Source of the DNA: Diaporthe sp. PMI_573
Lineage: Eukaryota; Ascomycota; Sordariomycetes; Diaporthales; Diaporthaceae
Length of the DNA: 64,000 bases
Reading direction: 5' to 3'
Assembly (NCBI GenBank): GCA_021399435.1
Contig: JAJTUP010000026.1
Location: 186,001-250,000 of the forward strand
Below the pieces are notes generated by a model that was given only the letters and a program-made list of their open reading frames with translations, did not search any database and had not been told where the DNA came from. Positions 8,532 through 19,078 of this stretch are shown piece by piece; positions within the stretch are counted from its first letter, which is position 1; every line of letters starts with the position of its first letter. Made by a program: the position numbers and the translations under genes.

Positions 8532-11371
8532 ATGGACTCCTACTACAGGGACTCCGCCCGCTCGCCGGGAGACAGGACCTGGACCCGCGATGACTCGAGA
8601 AAGATGGACAGGGCGGACGATAGCTTCTACCGCGGGAGATCTCCTGGTATGTTACTGGGCTCACTGTCTGCAGACCCTTAAAGCTGGCAGCGTACCACTT
8701 CGAATCATTTAGCCGGCTGAAGAACACCTGTCTCGATCCTTTCTATTCTCTCGACTCTTTCGTCGCAACACGTACTTACTATTGGTTCCACAGGCCATGA
8801 CCGACGTCGGTCCAACCGCTCTCGATCTCCCCTGCCCGTCGATCGATACGAGCCCAGGCGAGCTAGAGAAGACTACCCTCCTCGCGACAGGGATGACAGG
8901 CGTCGCATCACCTCTCCACCAGCCAACATTGATCGATATGTCCCTGGGCAAGAGGCTACTCCGCCTCAACCTGTGGCCGCCAACCCCATCCAGGATCCCC
9001 TGAAGCTGCCTTATCAGGTGGGATTCTCCTACTTTGGCGAGTGGTGGAGGGTGAATGAGAAGGTCAAGGAAGAGAAGGAACGCCAGCGTACTGGTCGCCG
9101 CCGGGAGCCCGAACGTCTTCGAGCCAACACCCAGGAGGAGCGCGACAAGGAAAAGGCCAAGATCCAGGCCGCGTATGACTCGTATAAGGAAAGCCTGCAG
9201 GCAAAAATGGCCAAGACTTTTGTTCAGCAGCACAAAGACGAGCAGTGGTTCCGTGAGCGCTACGTTCCTGAGGTCAGAGATCCCCTGAAGGCCCAACTCA
9301 CCGAGTTTCGAAAGGGCCAGTACACCCAATGGGAGCAAGATCTCGAATCTGGCACCTTCGATGAGTTCACTTTGGAAGGCATTCCTAAGAGTGAAAGCAA
9401 TGGCGCGGGTGGCATCATCGAGAAGGAGGAGGGTGAAGCTACTGCAGCGAACGAAGTCCTCGGTGTTGGGGACCTGGTCCCCGCTACTAGCTCCGACCTT
9501 CGTGATGAGAATCTCTTTCAGCCAACCCTCCTCATCAAGACGATTGCTCCTAGTGTGAGCCGTCAAAATCTGGAGGCGTTTTGCAAGGAGCATCTCGGAG
9601 AGGAGGAGGGCGGCTTCAAATGGCTCTCGCTCAGCGATCCGAACCCGTCTAAGCGGTACCATCGCATCGGCTGGATCATGCTTCACCCCGCTGCCGAGAC
9701 TGGAACCCTCATCGATCGCGCAGACCCAAAAGAAGAAGACGAGGATGGGGACGTCAAGGTCAAGAGCCCTGGTGCGTCGCCCTCGACTGCCGAAAAGGCA
9801 TTGGAAGCCATCAACAGCAAGACCGTGAAAGACGAGGTCAGAGGAGACTTCGTGTGTCACGTTGGTGTGCATAACCCGCCCGCCAACCCGCGCAAGAAGG
9901 CTCTGTGGGACCTTTTCTCAGCCCCGGAGCGCATCGACAAGGATCTATCTCTTGTCCATCAGCTCGTAAACAAATTTGAGGCAGATTATGGCTCCGATTT
10001 CAACGCTGTTCTAAAAGTAGAGGAGAAGGTTGATGAGCTCAGAAACGCCGGGCGTCTGCAACCTGCGATCAGCTCTGTCAAGAAGGAGAAGGTCAAGAAG
10101 GAGCGGTCAGTCAACCTCGACGAGGCCATGGACGAAGGGGAAGAACCTGAGCCTGAAGACGAAGACGATGAAGACGAGGGTGCCATTGATGATGACGAGG
10201 TCGACGATGAGGAGCTTTTGACCAAGAAGAAGCAGCTTGACCTCCTGATCGAGTATCTGCGCCGCGTCTTCAACTTCTGCTTCTTCTGCGTCTTTGAGAG
10301 TGACTCGGTTCATGAGTTGACTCGGAAATGCCCTGGAGGTCACCTTCGTCGACCCAGGAGCACGCTGTCCTCTGCAGCGAAGGAGGTCGCCCGTGCCAGT
10401 GCTCTTGGCGAGCCTTTGCCTAAGAAGCGTCCGGATACCGCTGAACTCGAAGAAGGCGAGACTACTGAGCCGGACCGCAAATTCAGGAACGTCAGTAAGT
10501 CTGAACAACAGCTCCAGCGCGCCTACAACTGGGTCAAGACTTTTGAGGACAAGATCAAGCAGATTCTGGAGCCAGAATCTGTTGATATCCGAAAGCTTGG
10601 TGGCAAGTCCATCGACGAAGCTGTGGCCGAGGAGATGGCCAAGTTCGTGAAACAGGAAGACGAGCACAAGTGGAGATGCAAGGTCCCTGAGTGTCAAAAG
10701 CTCTTCAAGGAGGAGCATTTCTGGCGCAAGCACGTTGAGAAGCGGCACGTGGACTGGTTGGACACCCTCAAAGTAGACGTAAGTCATCGCAACTTTGGTC
10801 TGCGGAGACCGACTGCTAACATGACAGCCAGTTTGAGCTAATTAACGCGTACGTGATTGACCCGGCTCACATCGCGCCGTCGCGCACAGACGCCAATTCC
10901 AATGGTCATTTCCCGCCGGCGAATGGTCAGGCGCCAACAGGCACGCCGCGAGGATTTAACCTGGGGAATTATGGTATGAACAACATGCTACCTATGGGAT
11001 TCCCTGCCATGCCGAATTTCCAGCAAATGTTTGGCGCCATGGGCAACCCCGCGAATTGGAGCCAGTCCAGCGGAGGGGACGATCGTGGCGGGGGTCCCGT
11101 CCGCCGTGGCGGAGCTTTCAACTCCACCGGGAGAGGTTACAATAACAACCGATCCAACCCATACGACCGGCCACGGAACCCTCGTTTTGATGGCGGGATG
11201 GGCGGTGGCATGATGGGTGGGGGGCGACCCAACCGTGGAGGTCGCTGGGGAGATGGAGCCGGCGGCGGTGCCGCCGTCGGGCCACGCGAGGCCATCCAGG
11301 GTCGCACGCTGAAAAGCTACGAAGATCTGGACCAGGCCAGCGGCGGCGGCGGCGGGGAGCTGAACTATTAG
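8532..11371 (+). CDS. ars2: ARS2/SERRATE RNA effector protein
   Basis: Three exons (8532-8646, 8794-10778, 10832-11371) give 879 residues. ARS2/SERRATE bridges the nuclear cap-binding complex to RNA processing, export and degradation machineries. Order of features: an Arg/Ser/Asp-rich N-terminus (MDSYYRDSARSPGDRTW), the conserved DPLKLPYQVGFSYFGEWW segment, a charged helical core, an acidic tract around residues 480-510, the very conserved LRRVFNFCFFCVFES block followed by CPGGHLRRPR, then a C2H2 zinc finger with Cys residues in CKVPECQKLF and His residues in HVEKRH (about 667-690). A Gly/Arg/Asn-rich low-complexity tail with FNSTGRGYNNNR follows. Intron 1 (147 nt) follows RSPG, and intron 2 (53 nt, branch GCTAAC) follows TLKVD. 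It converges with the SRA gene downstream. Confidence 0.93.
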
Positions 11372-12349
11372 ACCTCGGCGGACCCTACTACGTTGGTGGC
11401 ATTTCATAAGCATTTCCTCCGACCCAAGCGACTGAGAACCATGCCAGCCGCTGGGGTTTTGGCGGGCGTTCTCACGATATGCTCCGTCAGGTCGAAGTTT
11501 GGCATCAAAGAGCAGAGACTACAAAAAGAATTTCCCTAGTTGCAAGTTTGTTGCTGTACATTAGAAGGGGGTTATTGCTCACTGGTCGGTCGTGGGCTGG
11601 GTTGTATTTTCCGTTCAGATTAGCAAATCAAGGCTTCACGACATTCTGAGATCAGGCGATCATACCAGGTGGAAAGCCGCCTTCGGGGGCCTAGTAGCTA
11701 GCTATCCGTCTTATGGAAAAGTCACAGCCAGCTCATCCCACACCCATCTACCCCCTTCTCCATAACCACTCCTACACCTCTCCTCTCCTCTCCTCTCCTC
11801 CTACACCCCTTACTTAGTGCTATGACTATTCGATAGGCAGTGGACCAATCGATACTCAGAATTAAATTTCAAGAACCCGTTCTGGCCAAAGTTGTGTTTA
11901 GGGACTATTCTAGATGAATCGCACAATTAAGGCTCACTCATTTTCCAAAGCCTCGTACTAGGTGCTTATCTCCTAAAAGGCGAGCCTAAGCAACTGTCCC
12001 AATCATTGTCCATTTTGGTGTCGAGCTGTCCGTCCAGCTGTCCGTCCAGCTGACTTGTGTCAGAGCCGCTTCTGCCAATCCCCCCAAAGTATCGACCTGC
12101 TAATCGCGGGAAGGAGGGAGGCGCGACTCGTAAATTAACATTGAAAGAAGCAAAAAGGGAAACCGGAAACCCCGCCTGCCATGAAGTCCAACGTAGACCA
12201 CTCGAACGCAAAGAACTCCGAGGCAGAACCAAGATGTATAGAATGTCAGGTGTATTAAGGTATCGCCAAACTCCTGCAAATAAGTGCGGCAACCCCAATC
12301 ACTCTCACATAGACGCACTACACCCCTTCGAGACTACAGCAGAACTACC
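11372..12349. other. Convergent intergenic region with small simple repeats
   Basis: About 1 kb between the 3' ends of ARS2 and the SRA gene. It contains CTCCT-type pyrimidine repeats near 11772-11802 and a tandem duplication of CTGTCCGTCCAG near 12026-12052. No supported gene. Confidence 0.6.
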
Positions 12350-13654
12350 TCACCAAAGATCGTTGATGCGCCCATGATCCGCCATCTGCTGGGCGGTTGG
12401 GGATTCGCGCGTGACTTCGTTGAGAGGCTTCTGATCGGGAAGGCGCTCCAGGAGGTATTTAAAATAGAGGCCGCCCTTGGAGTTGTGGCTCGTCTCCTGC
12501 CTGGTGACGACGTACAGGCCGTCGTAGCGGATCCCAACGGACGGCGCGTACGCTGATTCCTTGTTGGCGGCTCTGAGGACGCGGACGGGGTTGCGCGTGG
12601 TCAAGGATCTCTGAAGCTGTCCGGTTCCGGTCCTCTGGGGCGCTGCATTCCTGTCCTCGTTCTCTGCGCTGCCGGGTGCCGAGTACCAAATAGTCTCACC
12701 GCAGCTTTGACATGGTGTTAGCCACGACTGATGAGCTCGGGGAAAGGGAGAGGGGGCCTTACTCATCGTCTACTTCCTTGTACGTTGCGGCCACGACAAT
12801 GCTGAACGCACCGTAGTCGATATTGCCGGAAATTCCAGCCTGGGACGCGCCGTGAGCTCCATCCACCAGCGCGGAGAGCCGGGTGGGAAACCAGGCGCCT
12901 ATGTCCAGGCCGTTGTGACCAGGGACCTTTGCCGAGCGGCGAGGACCCCGGGGGTCAAGTTTCTTCTTGCCGTTCTGTGTCACAGCTGTCGTATATGTTA
13001 GCGCCCTGCTACGATCTCCAAGACATGGCAGGCAGGAAACTGCAAGAGCTTCCCCTTCCCCATCTAGGGGGGGGGCTGCTTGGACTTACCGATGCCGTGC
13101 ATGATCCCGCTCTGGCCCCAGATTGGGTGGTTAGGGGGAGGCAGCCTGATAGTGACAGTAGCGCTTGCAGGCTCGCCGATATGAGCAGCAGGCGCCGCCG
13201 CCGTGGTCGGAGACGCGACTTGCTCCTCTTCCTCCTCGTCGTCATCATCAGAGCCAGGGGTGGCGTTCGCTGCCGCGGCGCCCCAGTTCTCGGCCTGAAA
13301 GCGCTGGTGGAGCCTCTCTGCGCGCTGCTTCACGTCTTCTGGGAAATAGACGCGGGGCCGGTTGATGAGCTCAAGAACCTGCTGGATCTGGGCCTTGCTG
13401 TTGTTGAGTTCCGGCGACATGTTGGTATCGAACTCAAGCAGGTCCAGGTACCCGCGAGTCCGCTTGAGCTGCACACTGTGCTTGAAGCTGTCCAGGTCGG
13501 GGACGCCTTTGGCCCTGATGCTGGCCTGAGCGAAGTTCTGGATGGCACTCTTCTCTGTTTCAAACCATTTCATCCTGGCGATGAGGGCCTTCGCAACTTT
13601 GGGATAGGTGATCGTTGACGCGTTCGCGCCGACCGGTTGGCCTTGAGCTGCCAT
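12350..13654 (-). CDS. SRA/YDG-domain protein
   Basis: Three exons on the minus strand (13090-13654, 12763-12985, 12350-12704) encode 380 residues. Introns are 12986-13089 and 12705-12762, both with a GCTAAC branch. The C-terminal half is an SRA (SET and RING-associated, YDG) domain. It starts at VPGHNGLDIGAWFPTR and includes YGAFSIVVAATY, the ETIWYSAPGS loop (equivalent to the YTGSGG loop), TRNPVRVLRA and the family-naming RYDGLY, and it ends near FKYLLERL. SRA domains flip and bind modified cytosine in DNA. The N-terminal half is helical with an acidic run of Asp/Glu at about residues 133-145 and has no domain I recognise. There is no RING, PHD or SET domain, so this is a stand-alone fungal SRA protein, probably nuclear. 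Substrate (5-methylcytosine or another modification) is inference. Confidence 0.87.
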
Positions 13655-13889
13655 TTCGAGATTCCTCAGTTTCCCTCAGTGTTCTCAGTACTAGTCCCTG
13701 TGCCAGTTTGGCAGACTAAAGGGAATGTCAGTCCCTTTAAGAGTCCGGAGGTGCTGCCACAGGTTGAATTAGGCGCCGATGTTGTTGCGGATAGCTATCA
13801 CCCACCAGGTAGGTGGTGTTGAGCTTGTGTTGATAAGGTGGTGCACGTCAAGGATCTTGGCAGGAAAAGACACCGGTGACCGCTAGCCG

Positions 13890-16010
13890 AACTATGAATC
13901 AACCTGATCCGGAACCAGTGCAAAGGATGCCCAAGAGCCTGATGGATGTGTATGTGGTTCGGAATACGTCCACTTGATGACCAAGGGGAAGATGTATGTG
14001 GAGGTTGGTGCTCGATGGTGCAAGGATGCTTCTGTTGTTGTTGGGGGGGGGCGCTGGTTTCTGCAGCGATGTAGTGGTGTCCGGATCCGTGATAAGATGA
14101 GACACCTCCCCTGTGAACTGCAGGAATTTCGCGTCAGGATAGCTGACCACATCAAAGTATGGTATCTCGACGAGATTATCCATGAAAATCTTCATATAAT
14201 CTGTACCGCCGATTTCACTCGACAAAACACAGCTTTGGAAGGTGCTTGCTTACCACGGGTAGTTGTTGCAGTGTCAAAGTCCTCTCCAGCTGCTGTGCTT
14301 CAGCCGGGATGCCCAGGAATAGGGTCAACACTGTGAAATGATCAAATTGAAAAGAAAGACGGATTCTTCACACTGACCAGTGGGCAGCTGTCTAGGTAGG
14401 TTGCTGTTTAAAAGATTTCGGGGCAAAGGCAGTCATGGTGAAAAGACTCAGGGGCGTGCCCGAGGAAAGGGACCGCATGCTACAAACTGCACAGCCGGGG
14501 AAGGGGGGGGGCTCAGGGAGTTCGCACCTGCACCAGACATATGAACCTGGAAGATTGATGGATAAGTGTTTGACTCGTCCTCCTGTTTGAGTGTTTGATG
14601 AATGATGCTTGTTGGAGATCACAAAATCAGGGGGCATGTTCATTGGTGATGCCTCAAAATTCCAAATGATATATCAGGCTCCTTTCTGCACTTCCTTTCG
14701 CCTGCGTTATGTTTCAGAAAATCACACCAGACACAGACACTCCTTTGACTATAATTCTTTGTTAACTTGCAACTGATCATTCCTGCCAGCCTTATGGTAA
14801 GGGCAATGCCATGTTATTTGCACCCAAGGCGGTCAGCCAGCTTGCCGTGTACAGTAGCCCTCGCTCGGTCATCAAAGACAAGCTTGTCGACAACACGTAC
14901 CCTACAGGATTAATGTTGAAGGACTTGGTGAAGAAAACGTCAGGCCTAGTGGCACCAGACACCGGATAGCCCTGTATCACTCTGGCAAAGCTTCAGTCCA
15001 AAACTATGTGGCGTTGAGACGGTGTGTAAGCGGGAATGCCCCTGCACCTCTTTGTCCCGGAGGAGTCATTCGGTGACCTCACAAGCTTGCCTAATGCCTT
15101 GCTCAGAATTTGGATCACAGGATATGGTATACCGGTTCTGCAGTTACGCAAATGCCTCGAATTTGATACTTTTCAGGTATTCGAATTGCCCAACCCTGGC
15201 ATGGTCGACGCCGTCGTCGTGCTTGCCGTTCCGGAGCATATCTGCAACCATGTTGGGCCCGGTCGCAACGGGGTGGTCCCAGAATCCTTCCAGGAGACCG
15301 TCAAGAACCATCAGTAGTGCTTTTGGGTCATCCTGGGAATTACAGTTCATGGCATGTCATCTTGTTGCGGTAGATATGAATCTGTCTTGGCCCCGCTTGA
15401 AGATGAGACACCTGCCCGCTGGTCAACAATGGAGGTTGTACTTGAATTCTGAGAATAAGACAGTATTGCCGCATGAACCAAAAGAATGAGAGTAATATCG
15501 AGGTTGTTCAGGTCTGTCGAGGCTTGGTGTTGCACCAGGAGACAGTCCCTCTCCCTCTCCGAGAAGCTGAGCATCGAGCCCACACCGACCCTGCAGATAT
15601 CCAGGGCGAACACGGGCGGTCATGGTGGGTCCAGTGTCGGGCTTTTTCTCTCAAGCATCGAGCCTCGCAATATGTGTCCCACATGAGAGAGGACTCAACG
15701 AGTTGGTACTCCGTGAAGACGACGGCTTCAACGCAGGCCTGATGACGCAGATGAGACACGACATCCCCAACATATGGACTTGATCTCAGAACCAACCTGT
15801 TAGAGGCAGGTTTACAACTCCAAAAAAGGCCTCAACACATGGCTCACCTCGCTACCAAGGCCACGGCGGCATAGGCACCTGGTCCACGAGTAGGAGTTCT
15901 GGACACGGCTACTGTCGGCAATAGGCCATTGGGGATCCCAGCAGTCCGGACGAGGACGCCCGGAAAGCGTGTGTGACCTGTGGTGATCCAGGTGCGAAGG
16001 TTTGACTGCC
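13890..16010 (-). CDS. Unrecognised multi-exon gene candidate
   Basis: I do not recognise this gene. On the minus strand several protein-like stretches can be joined across plausible fungal introns. One run of about 16010-15848 joins 15796-15683 over intron 15797-15847 (GTGAGC...CTAACAG), then joins 15590-15412 over intron 15591-15682. Further stretches follow at 15332-15144 (LLEGFWDHP, NMVADMLRNGKHDDG), 14980-14792 and 14643-14340. The last of these reads in frame through LPTVLTLFLGIPAEAQQLERT into IFMDNLVEIPYFDVV, ending near 14105. No start codon is convincing, some joins have the wrong phase, and competing frames are also open. It may be a real lineage-specific gene or a decaying one. Boundaries are approximate. 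Confidence 0.25.
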
Positions 16011-16134
16011 GAGCTCCTGTGCATGAGATTTATCTAATGGAATGGTGGAATTGGACGGCTCAATGAGTCGCCGTGTTGCGATCGCAGTGGTCCGGTGTAG
16101 GAGTGAGACAAACTGAGAGGAGGGTCATTAGACT

Positions 16135-16160
<26 letters not shown>
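16135..16160. repeat. (AG)13 microsatellite
   Basis: Thirteen perfect AG dinucleotides followed by an imperfect AAAGAGAA tail. It lies upstream of the threonine aldolase gene. Confidence 0.9.
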
Positions 16161-16168
<8 letters not shown>

Positions 16169-16976
16169 CACAGGAGTGCTGAACCAAACCCAAGCAGAAG
16201 AAGTGCTGTATTCGTCTTCAGGAATAATCACACGCAGCCGATGGGGACTTGGGAAGAAATTTGAGGCTCAGCTCTTAAAGACGTTCATAAATGCAGCAGA
16301 GAAGACGACAGAGGGAGGCATCCTTCGGCAGATACATTGCTTGGTGGTTGTGGTTGCATGCACCCCAGGTTTCACTTCTCCAAAATGCCAAGGTTGCACT
16401 GATCTCATCCCTCGCGACTGTTGAGCCTCCAATTCTCAACATGCGAGTGATGCATCACATCGGATCCGACATCGTCCACTGGTGACACACGTTGTCAGGT
16501 GGTCTGAACAGTCGGTCTGAACAGTCGGTCTGGTCGATGAAAGTCGTTTTCGAGAGCTTAGCCAGAGGATCCACAAATCGAAGGGGATGCTGCCGTGGGA
16601 GCCGGGTTCCGCAGGCGCCATCTTCCCACCCGCATGCCACCGGCCCAGCATCATCAGCTGGCTCCCGGTTTAGAGAGATGGACTGGCCAGCCCCCAGACC
16701 CTGCGCGATTGAGCATCATTGAGCAAGATCCGGGTGGTCAGCAAGAGCACAGGACCGGTACAGTACGGCATGACCATGAGTCTATCATGCGGTACGATAC
16801 GATGGCCGGCACCGGACCGGTTGCCCCGCGTTCTTCGCAGTAGAGGCGTTACATATACATCCGGGACACACCATCGCCACGCTTCACCATACACAGCACT
16901 GACAACCCTCCTACACCACTGTCAACCACCAAGGCGTGCCTATAACACATCGGACACTCCACTCACAAGTTCCAAG
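16161..16976. promoter_or_regulatory. Promoter and leader of the threonine aldolase gene
   Basis: About 0.8 kb without a supported gene. A direct duplication GGTCTGAACAGTC occurs at about 16501-16530. The final 100 bases are rich in CACC/CACA and lead to the start codon at 16977. Confidence 0.4.
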
Positions 16977-18253
16977 ATGCCCGCGGCAAAGGAGCAAAAC
17001 GCATGGATCGGCTACAGGGGCGCCGCTGGGTGCGATCTTCGCAGTAAGTGGCAACTGGGAGATGCCGGACTGCTGTGTGAAGGAAAGATGTTGATACTGA
17101 CGTGTACGCCAGGTGACACCCAGACCACCCCAACGCCATCAATGCTGGCCGCCATCGCCAACTGCACCCTGTTGGACGATGTCTTTGAGGAAGATACTAC
17201 GACCATTGACCTGGAGGCTCACTGTGCCGCCCTGACGGGCAAGGAGGCTGGCCTCCTGATGCTGTCGGGTACCATGGGCAACCAGGTCGCGCTCAGGTCT
17301 CTGTTGACCCAGCCGCCCCACGGGGTCCTCTGTGACCACCGTTCCCATATCGTCGTCTACGAGGCAGGAGGGTAAGTGAAACCAGATGAGGTCTGGTCCC
17401 CTGGCGGTCATCATAGCTCACCATCTGCAGTGTGTGCTCCCTCACCGGCGCCATGCTGGAATGTGTACGGCCAAGCAACGGCATCCACCTCACCCTCGAG
17501 GACGTCCAGGAGCACGCCCACATCGATGACAACGTGCACACGTGCCCGACCAGGGTGATCTCGCTAGAGAATACCCTCAACGGCATGCTGATGCCCCTGT
17601 CCGAGGTGCAGCGCATCTCCAAGTGGGCCAGGGAGCACGGCATCAAGATGCACCTCGACGGGGCACGCCTCTGGGAGGTGGCAGCTTCTGGCGCCGGGAG
17701 CATCGGGGACTTTGCCGAGTGCTTCGACACGCTGACGCTGTGCTTCACCAAGGGCCTGGGTGCGCCGATCGGGAGCATGCTCCTCGGGACCAAGAGCCTC
17801 ATCAAGCAGGCGCGGTGGGTGCGCAAGACGATCGGCGGCGGGCTCAGGCAGTCCGGGGTTGTGGCGGCGGCGGCGCGGGTGGCGGTGGACGAGACGTTCG
17901 GCAGCGACCCGAGCGGCAGGGACGGGCTGCTGAGGAAGTCGCACGAGATGGCGGCCGAGGTGGCCGGGATGTGGACGGCGCTGGGCGGGAAGCTCACGTA
18001 CCCTCCGCACACCAACATGGTGTGGCTCGACCTCAAGGACGCCCGGTGCAGCGACGCGCGCATCGCGGAGCTGGGGAGGGAGCAGGGCCTGCGGCTGCTG
18101 GGCGGCAGGATCATCTGCCACTACCAGAGCTACCAGAACGCAGACGTCGTGGTACCCAGGCTGGAGGCCATCTTCAAGACCATCATGGCCGAGAAGGGCC
18201 GCCAGGGGGCAACGACTACCAACGGGGGCGCCGACAAGGCGCTCTACAAGTAG
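16977..18253 (+). CDS. L-threonine / L-allo-threonine aldolase (PLP enzyme)
   Basis: Three exons (16977-17043, 17113-17371, 17431-18253) give 382 residues. The enzyme cleaves L-threonine or L-allo-threonine to glycine and acetaldehyde with pyridoxal phosphate. Joining exons 1 and 2 creates CDLRSDTQTTPTPSML, the start of the beta-eliminating lyase fold. LMLSGTMGNQVAL carries the phosphate-binding turn, HLDGARLWEVAA has the Asp/Arg that contact PLP, and LTLCFTKGLGAPIGS holds the Schiff-base lysine at residue 216. The start at 16977 begins a short N-terminal extension (MPAAKEQNAW) seen in fungal members. Very high GC in exon 3 leaves long open frames on all six strands, so the other frames here are shadows. 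No targeting signal is evident, so the protein is probably cytosolic. Confidence 0.93.
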
Positions 18254-19078
18254 ACGCTCGGCTCAAGAATACAGAAACATCCAAACTACCTACCTAGGTA
18301 CCGAAAGGGTCGTCTCCCCGCTGGCGTCTGACCGGGCCGCCCCCTCCTCGTATCGGACCCAAGCGGTCTCTCTTAGCCGTGAGCTTAAGTGCACTGTCGT
18401 TGCCCTGGAGATTGAACCATGGCATGATCACCAACGATCACCAAACCCCCCTCTGCCGGGTCTCCTGAGGGGTTCCTTGGCCTGCCAGCTCCGCCCCTGC
18501 AACTTGCAGAAGTCAAGTCTTGGCCAGGACTAGGATCCTGGTGATCATCCTCCTTGTCGCCGAGGCGCACTTCACCCTCGGAGATCTGACGTCGATGGGC
18601 TTCACGATACCGGCGCGCCTAGACGCAGCCCAGACTAGCATCACCTGCACCAGCCAGTGTTAGTCACAAAAAACACACGGCCAGAGGCAGCCCCAAGACT
18701 TGCCCAAGGCAGATAGATACCCAGCCAAGACCAGACCAGCTTCCAAGCTTTCCGAGGTTACTTCCTCGTCATGGGGTCAGCATAAGCATCGGCGTGTACT
18801 CATTTCCCGCCTGCCCAGGTCGTGAGCCTAATAGATAAAAAGGCCCAGTCGCGTCGCACCATGTTGGACAGCCTGCCTTGGAGCGTACGTACGACTCTGC
18901 GCCTCGCGCCGCATATCCCGCAACTGTCTCCCATCTAGATCGACTCCAATCGCCAGTGTCTGCGAACTAGACACGCCTGGCTCATCGCCGTTGTGTCCTG
19001 AATAAAGCAAGCCCCTCTCAACGTCTTTTCAGAGTCACCGCCCGGGATGGGACTAGCCAACGGGTCGTACGAAACGTG
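18254..19078. other. Intergenic region with a CCTAGG palindrome
   Basis: About 0.8 kb between threonine aldolase and trehalase. CTACCTACCTAGGTACC lies at 18286-18302, just after the aldolase stop. No supported gene; the rest probably holds the trehalase promoter. Confidence 0.5.

Noticed and set aside
8709..9872. 387-codon minus-strand open frame
   Set aside because: Antisense to the ARS2 coding exon, which has clear domain homology on the plus strand.
17293..18297. Several open frames of 185-273 codons on both strands
   Set aside because: All overlap the third exon of threonine aldolase, which carries the PLP lysine motif in the real frame; the others are Arg/Ala/Gly-rich shadows.
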